DNA of 64,000 nucleotides from CAG-791 sp045113775. GTDB taxonomy: Bacteria > Bacillota > Clostridia > Lachnospirales > Lachnospiraceae. Of this stretch, positions 26,837 through 35,563 are shown one piece after another. The translations under genes and the position numbers were made by a program. The stretch lies in the NCBI GenBank assembly GCA_045113775.1, contig JBGUJH010000018.1, forward strand, positions 6,488 through 70,487, written 5' to 3'. Each line of letters begins with the position of its first letter. Position 1 is the stretch's first letter. A model generated the notes under the pieces. The model was not told the origin of the DNA. It searched no databases and was given only the letters and a program-made list of their open reading frames with translations.

Positions 26837-28243
26837 ATGGAAGAAAACAAAGCTGCAGTACAGCATGAAAAAGCAAGCCCGAAGCTGTTGGTAGGTTACG
26901 GCCTTGGAGAGATCGGCTGCCAGATGAGCTGGTACATGATCAATAACTACCTGAACATTTTCTATACGGACGTTGTCGGCCTGACAGGAGCTGCCATTTC
27001 CGCAATCGTTCTGATCGCCAGAGTATGGGATGCTATCAATGACCCTATGATGGGACAGATCGCGGACCGCACAAACACCCGCTGGGGTAAGTTCCGTCCC
27101 TATCTGATGTTTGCTCCGCCTGTACTGGCAATTTTCAATATTTTGACCTTTACGGTATTCCCTGTTCAGGGTCTTGCCAAGGTTATTCTCTGCGGACTCT
27201 GCTATATCGGCGCAGGTATGGCTTACACGGCTTGCTCCATCGCTTATCAGGCACTGCTCAATGTTATCGCAGTTGATTCCAGAGTCCGTCAGCTCCTTGC
27301 AACAGCAAGAAGCACAGGCGCTTCCATCATCGGTATCATCCTTTCGATGGTCGCTATGCCCATGATCCTTCACTTCAGCTCCGCTGTTAACGCAAACGGA
27401 GAGAAGATGGCGGACGGCCACGGCTATTTCGTTGCAACAGTTATTTTCTCACTGGTCCTGATCCCCATTTTCTGGCTCTGCGCAGCTATTTGTAAAGAGA
27501 CTTATACAGACCAGCTTCACGGAAACGCTCCCGCTGAGAAAGCTACTTTCATTGACAACATGAAGGGCCTGTTCCAGAATGACCAGCTGCTTATGGTCGT
27601 TATCGCAACAGTTATCGGTACCATCTGCGTTACCGGCCGTTATGGAATCCTTGTTTATCACGTAATCTACGTTGTAGGCGGCCCTCAGTACATCGCCACA
27701 ATGTTTACAGCTATGACTGTCGGTCAGCTTTGCGGAACACTTACTGTACCGTGGGGCACCAAGGTATTCGGAAAGCGCAACTACATGATCATCATGAACG
27801 TTGTCATGGCAGCAGGCTTTGTCGCTCTGTTCCTCAATCCGACAAACAACCCTGTATACCTGATCGGCGCATCCTTCATCGGATCTCTCGGATTCGGCGC
27901 TCCTGCTATCTGCTACGGCATGGTCGGCGACTCCCTCGAGTACGGCGACTGGAAGCTTGGAAAGCGTCAGGAAGGTCTTGCAGCTTCCATGCTGAGCTTC
28001 GGCGTTAAGCTGGCAACCGCGATCTGCGCACCTGTTGTCCTGCTTCTTGAGGCAGTTGGTTATGTTCCCAATGTCGAGCAGGCTGCTTCCACCAAGATGG
28101 GCATCAACTTCATGGTCAACATGCTGCCCGCGATCCTCGCACTCGTATCCTGCATCCCGCTGATCTGGTACAAGCTTTCTGATAAGCGCGTCTCCGAGAT
28201 CCGTGCGGAACTTGAGGCAGGCAGACATGCTTGGGATAAATAA
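26837..28243 (+). CDS. GPH-family sugar/glycoside:cation symporter (copy 3)
   Basis: A 468-residue, roughly 12-helix transporter of the glycoside-pentoside-hexuronide family with the RVWDAINDPMMG motif and a WGKFRPYL loop. It differs more from copies 1 and 2 than they do from each other. I chose the ATG at 26837 because AAGGAGG lies eight bases upstream; a longer reading frame from 26699 lacks such a site. It is followed by a terminator and then the GH106-related gene. It may import oligosaccharides or glycosides for the GH3/GH43/GH106-like enzymes around it. Confidence 0.9.
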   Translation: MEENKAAVQHEKASPKLLVGYGLGEIGCQMSWYMINNYLNIFYTDVVGLTGAAISAIVLIARVWDAINDPMMGQIADRTNTRWGKFRPYLMFAPPVLAIFNILTFTVFPVQGLAKVILCGLCYIGAGMAYTACSIAYQALLNVIAVDSRVRQLLATARSTGASIIGIILSMVAMPMILHFSSAVNANGEKMADGHGYFVATVIFSLVLIPIFWLCAAICKETYTDQLHGNAPAEKATFIDNMKGLFQNDQLLMVVIATVIGTICVTGRYGILVYHVIYVVGGPQYIATMFTAMTVGQLCGTLTVPWGTKVFGKRNYMIIMNVVMAAGFVALFLNPTNNPVYLIGASFIGSLGFGAPAICYGMVGDSLEYGDWKLGKRQEGLAASMLSFGVKLATAICAPVVLLLEAVGYVPNVEQAASTKMGINFMVNMLPAILALVSCIPLIWYKLSDKRVSEIRAELEAGRHAWDK

Positions 28244-28311
28244 GAATAGAAACTGATTTTTAACATACTGGACTCATATTTGGGGCAGCTGTATAAGAAT
28301 CTGAAATGATT

Positions 28312-28342
28312 AAGAGCGGAGTGACCCTCCGCTCTTTTCTTT
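28312..28342 (+). terminator. Rho-independent terminator or attenuator
   Basis: A 10-bp stem (28312-28321 with 28327-28336) with a 5-base loop and a T-rich tail. It lies only 16 bases before the start of the next gene, so it may let through some transcription. Confidence 0.75.
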
Positions 28343-28357
28343 GCAAAAGAGGTGGTT

Positions 28358-30994
28358 ATGGACAACAACTATATTTTCCCTTTCTTATGGATGCGCGGTG
28401 AGCCGGAGGAAGTGATCCGCGAGGAGATCGCCAAGATCGCCGAGTGCGGGATCCGCGCCGTGTGCGTGGAGGCGAGACCCCACAAGGATTTCTGCGGACC
28501 GGGTTGGTGGCACGATATGGACATCGTCTTGGACGAGGCAAAAAAGAGAGACATGAAGATCTGGATCCTCGACGACAAACATTTCCCCACCGGTTATGCA
28601 AACGGCCTGATCGAGCAGCACCCGGAACGGAAAAAGCAGTATATTGCCTGCACCACAGTTGATATTTACGGCGCGAGTCGTCCTCTTTCGCTGAATATTC
28701 AGCGGATGCTCAAACCTACGATCGGCTTTTGGGAGATCGGCAATCCGGTCGATTACGCGGAACAGGCTAGAAATACGCTCGTCGCTGCAGTGGCGCTTCG
28801 CTATGAGGAAGGACATGTATTCCATGAGGACGTCGTGGATCTGACAGATTTGTGTAAGGACGGAAAAGCTTCCTTTAAGCTCCCGGAGGGGCAGTGGCGC
28901 GTCCATGTGATCTACCGCACAAGAACCGACGGCGGAGATCCGACCTATATCAACATGATCGATAAGGTGTCCGCCCATACGCAGATTGAAGGCGTCTACG
29001 AGGCGCACTATGCCAAATATGCCGATGAATTCGGTAAAACGATCGCCGGATTTTTCTCCGATGAGCCGCAGTTTGGAAATATCAGTGAGCAGAGCTTTGA
29101 CACGAAGCTGGGCAAGAAGAAAATGCCGCTTCCCTGGAGTGATGAGCTCGAGGAGATGCTCACTGACCGATACGGGTCAAAATATCGCACGCTCCTCCCT
29201 TTCCTCTTTGCGCAGAGCGCAGAGAAGAAGCTGCAGCCGCAGATCCGCTACGACTACATGGACTGCATTTCCAAGCTGTACGCGCAGAACTTCGCCCGCC
29301 CGATCGGAGAGTGGTGCCGGGAGCACGGAGTGGAGTATATCGGGCATGTCGTAGAGGACAACAGCGTCCACAGCCGTTTGGGACTGGGCGCTGCTCACTG
29401 GTTCCGCGCGATGGAAGGGCAGGATATGGCCGGCATCGATGTGATCGGCGGGCAGTACTATTTTGGCGCTCCTGTACAGGAGAGAAAACTGATGGCAGAA
29501 GGAGACGGCGAATTCTTCCACTATGCGCTGGGCAAAATGGGCGCTTCCGGGGGACACCTGGACCCGAAGAAAAAGGGACGCACGATGTGCGAACTCTTCG
29601 GCGCTTACGGCTGGGGATTCGGCGTTCGCGATATGAAGCATCTGCTGGACCACCTTCTTGTGAGAGGGATAAATCATCTGGTTCCCCACGCCTTTTCCAT
29701 GGCGGAATATCCTGACCCGGACTGCCCGCCGCACTTCTACGCGCGCGGAAATAATCCGCAGTTCCCGTACTTCGCGGAATTGATGAAATACGCGAACAGA
29801 ATGTGCGGCATGCTGAACGGCGGAGAGCATATTGCGTCTGTTGCAGTCTTATATGACGGCGAGCTGGACTGGACGGGGGACCGCCTGCCCATGCAGAAGG
29901 TCTGCCGTGTGCTCACCGAGAATCAGATTGAGTTCGATATCGTCTGCCTGGATATGCTAAGAAATCTCTCTGCGTATAATGGGAGCTTTAAAGATGGCAA
30001 ATTGGTCATCAACGGTATAACTTTTGACGCCCTTCTGGTGCCGGGCGCGGATTATGTGCCGGAAGGACTTCTGACATTTGCAGAGGAGCACAGTTCTTTC
30101 CCAATCTTATTTGTGGACCGCAAACCTGCAGGCATACTCAGTGATGAGAGTGGGAACGCGGAAGATACAGACGCTCTTGTCTGGATTCCGGCCGTCAGGT
30201 TCAATTCTCTTGCCGGAGATCTTGAAGAGATCTGCTCGAGAAAGCTCAGGCTCTCGCCTGCAGCACCTTTCGTCACTGTCTACCACTATCGAAAAGACGG
30301 CCAGATCCTGATGCTTATGAACGAGTCCGCGGAACTCGCCTATGAGGGAACTTTGGAATTGGCGGCAGGGAACGGTTTTGTATACTACGACGCCTTCAGG
30401 GACAGATATGAAGAAGCGCAGTGCAAGATTTGCGAAGGTCTTGCTGAGATCCGGATTTGTCTTCAGCCCGGAGAGAGCTGCCTGCTCGTAGAGAAGACCG
30501 GAGATATTAAGGCTCAGTGTGCGCATGTTGATTTCAACGAGCGGATCGCAGGATGCAGCGAATATATTGATATTGCTGCAGACTGGGAAGTGCAGTGCAC
30601 GAAGGCCGGGAAGGACACGCCTGCCGGAGAATGGAAGCTGATGAAGCAGCTCGCTCCGATCAGTGATGAGGATCCTTGCTTCTCAGGTACGATTCGCTAT
30701 AGGAAGAACGTGCAGCTTGCGAAAAAGCCGGAGGAAGCCTATCTGGCAGCAGAGCAGGTATATGAAGTCATGCGGGTCACAGTCAACGGTGCAGAAGCCG
30801 GCACAGTGCTGACCCCGCCTTATCAGGTTTCGATCGGAAAGTTCCTGCAGGCAGGTGACAATACGATCGAGATCGAGGTGGCGACGACGCCGGCCCGCGA
30901 CGCGGCTTCGTATCCGCAGCCGCCTTTTGACTTCTTCCATGAAGCGCTGGAGCCGACCGGAATGTGCGGAAATGTGGGGATTTATATAAGGTAG
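28358..30994 (+). CDS. GH106-related glycoside hydrolase-like protein (alpha-L-rhamnosidase-like)
   Basis: An 878-residue protein with an N-terminal barrel-like region (about 1-470, starting NNYIFPFLWMRG and including the HHP-poor but Trp-rich GPGWWHD stretch), a middle region and a C-terminal jelly-roll sugar-binding fold (about 740-878, VTVNGAEAG). The layout recalls GH106 rhamnosidases and the broader glycosylhydrolase-like jelly-roll proteins; I cannot place catalytic residues. An ATG at 28358 fits the AGAGGTGG site; a GTG two codons earlier is possible. Rhamnose is frequent on plant flavonoid glycosides, which would fit the locus, but this is inference. Confidence 0.7.
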   Translation: MDNNYIFPFLWMRGEPEEVIREEIAKIAECGIRAVCVEARPHKDFCGPGWWHDMDIVLDEAKKRDMKIWILDDKHFPTGYANGLIEQHPERKKQYIACTTVDIYGASRPLSLNIQRMLKPTIGFWEIGNPVDYAEQARNTLVAAVALRYEEGHVFHEDVVDLTDLCKDGKASFKLPEGQWRVHVIYRTRTDGGDPTYINMIDKVSAHTQIEGVYEAHYAKYADEFGKTIAGFFSDEPQFGNISEQSFDTKLGKKKMPLPWSDELEEMLTDRYGSKYRTLLPFLFAQSAEKKLQPQIRYDYMDCISKLYAQNFARPIGEWCREHGVEYIGHVVEDNSVHSRLGLGAAHWFRAMEGQDMAGIDVIGGQYYFGAPVQERKLMAEGDGEFFHYALGKMGASGGHLDPKKKGRTMCELFGAYGWGFGVRDMKHLLDHLLVRGINHLVPHAFSMAEYPDPDCPPHFYARGNNPQFPYFAELMKYANRMCGMLNGGEHIASVAVLYDGELDWTGDRLPMQKVCRVLTENQIEFDIVCLDMLRNLSAYNGSFKDGKLVINGITFDALLVPGADYVPEGLLTFAEEHSSFPILFVDRKPAGILSDESGNAEDTDALVWIPAVRFNSLAGDLEEICSRKLRLSPAAPFVTVYHYRKDGQILMLMNESAELAYEGTLELAAGNGFVYYDAFRDRYEEAQCKICEGLAEIRICLQPGESCLLVEKTGDIKAQCAHVDFNERIAGCSEYIDIAADWEVQCTKAGKDTPAGEWKLMKQLAPISDEDPCFSGTIRYRKNVQLAKKPEEAYLAAEQVYEVMRVTVNGAEAGTVLTPPYQVSIGKFLQAGDNTIEIEVATTPARDAASYPQPPFDFFHEALEPTGMCGNVGIYIR

Positions 30995-31023
30995 AGGTGT
31001 TTATTTCTACAAGAGAGTGTGAT

Positions 31024-31341
31024 GTCAGTGCAATTGCCCGTTTCGGGACTGTTGCACTGACATTGTTGCGAGTGGAGTCAGTGCAGATGGGGGAAAAGGG
31101 GCTTTAGCACTGACACCTTGGCGTGGTCCGTCAGTGCAGATGGTAGAAATGAGGGTTTAGCACTGACGTCTCGGCGAGTGTCGTCAGTGCAGATTGGGGA
31201 AATGCGGCTTTTGCACTGACATTTCCGCACAAGTCGACAGTGCAGAAGCCCGAATCCGGTCTTTAGCACTGAAATTCCCGCGCAAGTCGACAGTGCAGAA
31301 GCCCAAACCAGGTTTCCGGCACTGACATTCCCGCACCGCTT
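31024..31341. repeat. Six-unit tandem array of 53-bp hairpin repeats
   Basis: Left arms GTCAGTGC/GACAGTGC start at 31024, 31077, 31130, 31183, 31236 and 31289; right arms GCACTGAC (one reads GCACTGAA) start at 31054, 31107, 31160, 31213, 31266 and 31319. Both series have an exact 53-base period. Arms are conserved while the loops differ. It fills the gap after the GH106-related gene, just ahead of regulon site 3. Confidence 0.92.
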
Positions 31342-31418
31342 ACTACACATAAATGCAACAGATTGCCCTATATGACTCAATTGCTTCATATAATCTGCAT
31401 ACTTACTGCCTGAACCTG

Positions 31419-31549
31419 CAGCCTGCAATCAGAAAGAGCTATTTGTTGCAGGCTGTGTCTCGCCCAAAGAAAAAACGGCATGGATTTGCAACGATTGACA
31501 CTTCTTCTAAAACCACTGAAAAGAATAAAGGCTTCCAAATCCATAAAAT
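31419..31549 (+). promoter_or_regulatory. Shared-architecture promoter of dfgAB pair 3 (regulon site 3)
   Basis: Inverted repeat TGCAATCAG (31424) and TTTGTTGCA (31442) with a 9-base spacer, plus outer pairing of CAGCCTGCAA (31419) with TTGCAGGCTG (31446). A second TTGCA is at 31486 (40 after 31446), GAAAAG at 31518 (+32) and TAAAAT at 31544 (+26). The site lies inside an upstream-extended reading frame from 31353, which argues that translation really begins at 31629. Confidence 0.82.
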
Positions 31550-31628
31550 AATACTTGGAAACAACACAGACACCAATGTTAATCGATTCCCGGCGCCGAC
31601 AGGGCGTCTCACGAAAGGAGAGATTGTT

Positions 31629-32501
31629 ATGTACAAATATGACAGAAAAGGACCCAAGCGCGGCGTGGCACTGTACAGCTACTCTGCAGAATTCGGTCTG
31701 ACGAAGACACTTGAGGACTGCTTCGAAGATGTCCACGATATGGGCGCCCACGGAATTGAGATCCTGGCTAACACACATATCGAGAACTATCCTTATCCTA
31801 CAGACGAGTGGGTAGAGAACTGGTTCAGGCTTTGCGACAAATATGAGGTCGTTCCGGTAGAGTACGGCAACTGGATCGATTCCCATGTCCTCGGCGACAG
31901 GGACCTCACAACGGAAGAGTCCATTGAAATGCTCAAGAGAGATATCCGCCTGGCTCACCGCCTTGGTTTCACTGTTATGAGAACCAAGATGCCCGTTATC
32001 AATGATCTGCTCGAGCCCGTTCTTAACTGGAGAGAGATCATTAAGGGAGCCCTTCCGCTGGCTGAGGAACTCGGCATCCAGATGTGCCCCGAGATCCACA
32101 CTCCTTCCAACCTGCAGGGCAAACTGGTCACAGAGTTCGTCGACTTCATCAAGGAGACCGGCACGAAGAACTTCGGCCTCAACATCGACTTCTCCGTTTT
32201 CCGCACAGAGTTCAAGGAAGGCGAGTGGGTAGATCCCAATTACACACCCAACAAGCCCGAAGACATCATCCCGCTTCTTCCTTACATCTACTGCTGCCAC
32301 GCCAAGTTCATCAACATGAGCGATGACTTCCAGGAGACCACAATCCCGTATCCTCAGATCATCAAGGTCATGCAGGAGAACGGCTACGACGGCTATCTGC
32401 TCAGCGAATATGAAGGCGCAGACAAGTATGATGACGGCTACGAAGTAGGCCAGACACTGAGAAAACAGCACATCATGCTCAAGAATCTGCTTGGTGACTA
32501 A
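31629..32501 (+). CDS. dfgA: C-glycoside deglycosidase alpha-subunit-like protein (pair 3), TIM-barrel
   Basis: A 290-residue close paralogue of the pair 2 alpha subunit, with the same length and spacing. Candidate metal ligands are E155, D187, H224 and E260, with H157 (PEIH) as possible base. I placed the start at the ATG at 31629, directly after AAAGGAGA; a longer frame back to 31353 would include the promoter and is not believable. It is the only deglycosidase pair that carries the shared regulon promoter. The symporter typical of pairs 1 and 2 is absent, so substrate probably enters through the ABC system or symporter copy 3 (inference). Confidence 0.83.
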   Translation: MYKYDRKGPKRGVALYSYSAEFGLTKTLEDCFEDVHDMGAHGIEILANTHIENYPYPTDEWVENWFRLCDKYEVVPVEYGNWIDSHVLGDRDLTTEESIEMLKRDIRLAHRLGFTVMRTKMPVINDLLEPVLNWREIIKGALPLAEELGIQMCPEIHTPSNLQGKLVTEFVDFIKETGTKNFGLNIDFSVFRTEFKEGEWVDPNYTPNKPEDIIPLLPYIYCCHAKFINMSDDFQETTIPYPQIIKVMQENGYDGYLLSEYEGADKYDDGYEVGQTLRKQHIMLKNLLGD

Positions 32502-32527
32502 AGAACCGGCTCAAGGAGGTAAGAATT

Positions 32528-32971
32528 ATGGAAAAACAGGTTATCCAGTCTGTAGGATTCAGAAATATCAAAGATGAGAACGGAAATGTCACCGGCTTTC
32601 AGTTCAAGGTGAGACTTCCTTATTACAGAGGCATTTTCCTCTCTCAGATTCGTCCCGGCACACTTTTCATCGACGGTGAGAAGATTGAGAAAGAGGACAT
32701 CATCTGGAACATCAAGGGCGAAGATTTCACGAACGAAGAGATGAGAACCGACTTCCAGACACATTGGGCAGTCACATGCCCCGCTGTTCTGAAGGTGAAA
32801 AAGCCCGGTGGACTCGCTCAGGGTTATCACGATCTGAAGTACGGCTTTTGCTTTACTTCCTCTTACATGCCGCCCATCATCCAGGCACACCTCGATCCTG
32901 ATCAGGAGAGCATGGTGTTCATGCCTGAGTTCGGCCATCACGTAAATGAAAGAAGACTGCTGATCGTCTGA
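32528..32971 (+). CDS. dfgB: C-glycoside deglycosidase beta-subunit-like protein (pair 3)
   Basis: A 147-residue CGDB-type beta subunit, clearly paralogous to the one at 13901 (QSVGFRNIK start, RLPYYRGIFL strand, EFGHHVNERRLLIV tail). CAAGGAGG precedes the ATG, 26 bases after the alpha stop. It is expected to form a complex with the protein from 31629. The following hairpin at 32993 ends the two-gene operon. Confidence 0.83.
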   Translation: MEKQVIQSVGFRNIKDENGNVTGFQFKVRLPYYRGIFLSQIRPGTLFIDGEKIEKEDIIWNIKGEDFTNEEMRTDFQTHWAVTCPAVLKVKKPGGLAQGYHDLKYGFCFTSSYMPPIIQAHLDPDQESMVFMPEFGHHVNERRLLIV

Positions 32972-32992
32972 TCAGTATTTGACTTAACCGGT

Positions 32993-33033
32993 ATAGGGAC
33001 CGGCGATCAACTGGGAAGATCGCCGGTCCCTAT
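32993..33033. terminator. Bidirectional terminator between convergent genes
   Basis: A perfect 16-bp stem (32993-33008 with 33018-33033) between dfgB pair 3 and the convergent AraC gene. T runs are weak on both sides. Confidence 0.7.
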
Positions 33034-33039
33034 TGTCGA

Positions 33040-33903
33040 TTACTCAACCATCAATTCCGAAGTGTTTAACGTTGGATCAAAATCGGAATTATTGCCCGAG
33101 TTGGAGCGAAGGTTCAAAACATAGCCGTCCGGCAGTTCTCTGGGAGAATGCCCGGTGATCTGTCTGAAGACCCTGTTAAAATTCCGGATCGTGTCAAAAC
33201 CGCAGTTCATTGCTATTTCTGTCATGCTCATTTCTGTATTCCGGATCAGGTCGATCGCTTTATTTACTCGGATATGATTCAGATACATCGAGAAAGTCAT
33301 CCCTGATATTTTCTTAAAGAAACGGGAGAAATAGGCTTCCGACATGTTCATATACTCTACAGCTCTGGAAAAGCTGTAATCTTCCGCGTGCTCGTCGATA
33401 TCATACAGAAGCTTTTTATACCGCTCGGTCGCCGCTGAGGTCGATACAGCCTCTTTCTTAATCTCCAGAGCAGAGAAGACTTCGGCGATCATCTGCTGCA
33501 TCAGGGCGTTGCTGATCTCGTCATAGAACCTTTCCTTTTTAAAACAGGCCGCACGGATCTTCTCAAGCGTTTCCAGTACATGGAAGTCGTCCGTGAAGAC
33601 TGCATCACAGAGACAATAATTGTCGGTGATACGGCGTATGAGTTCCTCAGAAAAGAGAGAAACATACAGGGTTGCCCCAGGGGCGGAAAGAATCGAATGG
33701 ACGGATTGTCCCCTCAGATAAATACACTGTCCTTTCCGCAGTGTATAGGTCTCCTGATTGAGGGAAATCAGCGCTTCTCCGCTCTCGCAAACGGCGATCT
33801 CGTGATCAAAGTGCCAGTGTGATATGTTTTTCAGGTTTCGATATTTTCCCACCCAGACAAGGGTGTGGTCCGGATAGATCCGGTGCTCATGATTTGCTAA
33901 CAT
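33040..33903 (-). CDS. AraC-family transcriptional regulator (likely of the ara genes)
   Basis: A 287-residue regulator: N-terminal cupin-like sugar-binding domain (about 15-120, with HWHFDHEIAV near 28-37) and a C-terminal AraC HTH pair (about 165-262, FSRFFKKISG and FNRVFRQITG). It is divergent from araA, with 151 bases between starts that include a good -10 (TATAATTC near 33980). This placement makes it the probable activator of the arabinose operon. The C-terminal 25 residues are Asn/Ser rich and may be disordered. Confidence 0.9.
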   Translation of the reverse strand: MLANHEHRIYPDHTLVWVGKYRNLKNISHWHFDHEIAVCESGEALISLNQETYTLRKGQCIYLRGQSVHSILSAPGATLYVSLFSEELIRRITDNYCLCDAVFTDDFHVLETLEKIRAACFKKERFYDEISNALMQQMIAEVFSALEIKKEAVSTSAATERYKKLLYDIDEHAEDYSFSRAVEYMNMSEAYFSRFFKKISGMTFSMYLNHIRVNKAIDLIRNTEMSMTEIAMNCGFDTIRNFNRVFRQITGHSPRELPDGYVLNLRSNSGNNSDFDPTLNTSELMVE

Positions 33904-34054
33904 ATTTCAAGTTTACGGTATAGGTCAATAAATGTCCAGAATGGGGGATTAGATTTCTTTAATCCGCAAGGGCGTTTTCCTATAATTCAGTTTAGGAAAC
34001 AACACAGCACTTAACAACGGTTTCAGCGCAAAGCGCATTGATATGGAGGTAATT

Positions 34055-35515
34055 ATGAAGCAGTTCTGGTTTGTGGTAGGATCCCAAGATCTTTACGGAG
34101 AAGAAGTACTTAAGACAGTGGCAGAGAGAGCGGGAGAGATGGCCGCATGGCTGAGCGAAAAGCTTCCTTATCCTCTGGTATATAAGGTTACGGCTATGTC
34201 TTCCGGTCAGATCACAAAGGTGATCAAGGAAGCTAACTATGACGACGATTGCCTTGGCGTGGTGACATGGTGCCATACCTTCTCGCCTTCCAAGATGTGG
34301 CTGACGGGTCTTGCAATGCTGCAGAAGCCCTGGTGCCATCTGGCGACCCAGTACAACAAGGAAATCCCGAACGAAGAGATCGACATGGATTTCATGAACC
34401 TCAACCAGGCGGCTCACGGTGACAGAGAGCACGGCTTTATGGGTGCTCGTCTCAGAAAAGCCAGAAAAGTGATCGCAGGTTATTGGAAAGAAGAGAACGT
34501 GATCGCAAGACTGGCGCAGTTCCAGAAGGTCTGCGTCGGCATCGATTTCTCCAAAAACCTTAAGGTCATGCGCTTTGGCGACAACATGAGAGACGTAGCT
34601 GTTACCGAAGGCGACAAGGTCGAGGCACAGAACAAGCTCGGCTGGGAAGTCAATTTCTGGGCGGTAGGCGATCTGGTAAAAGAGATGAAGGCAGTCACCG
34701 AGGAAGAGGTGGATGTGCTCTGCAGGGAATATTTTGACCAGTACGATGTGGCCACAGATAACACAGCCGCCATCAGATATCAGGCGAGAGAAGAGATCGC
34801 TATGAAGAAGATGATGGACAGGAACGGCTGCAAGGCGTTCAGCAACACCTTCCAGGATCTCTACGGCATGGAGCAGCTCCCCGGACTCGCATCCCAGCAC
34901 CTGATGGCCCAGGGCTACGGCTACGGCGGAGAAGGTGACTGGAAAGTCAGCGCTATGACAGCCATCCTCAAGAAGATGGGCGAAGGCGAGAACGGCGCTT
35001 CCGCTTTCATGGAAGACTACACCTATCACTTGGTCGACGGGGCGAAATATTCCCTGGGCGCGCACATGCTGGAGGTCTGCCCGTCTCTCGCGGCAGGAAA
35101 GCCCCGAATTGAGACCCATCACCTGGGCATCGGCATGAATGAGAAGGATCCGGCCCGTCTGGTCTTTGACGGCAGAGAGGGCAAAGGAATCGTTGTCTCC
35201 CTGATCGATATGGGCGGCAGGATGAGACTGATCGTACAGGATATCGAGTGCGTAAAGCCCATCATGGACATGCCCAACCTTCCCGTCGCCAAGGTCATGT
35301 GGAAAGCTATGCCTTCCCTGGAGACAGGCGTGGAGTGCTGGATCACAGCAGGCGGCGCTCACCACACAGTGCTCAGCCTGGATGTCACTGCGGAGATGAT
35401 GCGCGACTTCGCTAAGTTTATGGATCTTGAATTTGTACATATCACCAAAGACACAACTGTTGAGGAACTTGAAGATAAGCTGCTGGTGAACGACCTGATC
35501 TGGAAGCTTCGCTGA
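34055..35515 (+). CDS. araA: L-arabinose isomerase
   Basis: A 486-residue AraA converting L-arabinose to L-ribulose. The Mn2+ ligands of the family can be placed as E293 (GGEGDW), E320 (FMEDYT), H337 (GAHMLEVCPS) and H436 or H437 (GGAHHT). Length is normal for the family. I chose the ATG at 34055, which has GGAGG seven bases before it, over an in-frame ATG at 34043 that overlaps that site. First gene of an araA-kinase-araD operon. Confidence 0.95.
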   Translation: MKQFWFVVGSQDLYGEEVLKTVAERAGEMAAWLSEKLPYPLVYKVTAMSSGQITKVIKEANYDDDCLGVVTWCHTFSPSKMWLTGLAMLQKPWCHLATQYNKEIPNEEIDMDFMNLNQAAHGDREHGFMGARLRKARKVIAGYWKEENVIARLAQFQKVCVGIDFSKNLKVMRFGDNMRDVAVTEGDKVEAQNKLGWEVNFWAVGDLVKEMKAVTEEEVDVLCREYFDQYDVATDNTAAIRYQAREEIAMKKMMDRNGCKAFSNTFQDLYGMEQLPGLASQHLMAQGYGYGGEGDWKVSAMTAILKKMGEGENGASAFMEDYTYHLVDGAKYSLGAHMLEVCPSLAAGKPRIETHHLGIGMNEKDPARLVFDGREGKGIVVSLIDMGGRMRLIVQDIECVKPIMDMPNLPVAKVMWKAMPSLETGVECWITAGGAHHTVLSLDVTAEMMRDFAKFMDLEFVHITKDTTVEELEDKLLVNDLIWKLR

Positions 35516-35563
35516 TCCTGATTCAGAAAAAGCATTTGGCTTCACCATAGGAGGATGTAAGAC

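Noticed and set aside
31024..31341. CRISPR array with 53-base period
   Set aside because: The conserved parts are two short palindromic arms, the loops are partly similar, and no cas genes are nearby.
31353..31628. N-terminal extension of the pair 3 alpha subunit
   Set aside because: The extension would cover the regulon promoter; the ATG at 31629 has its own ribosome binding site and matches the start of the pair 2 protein.
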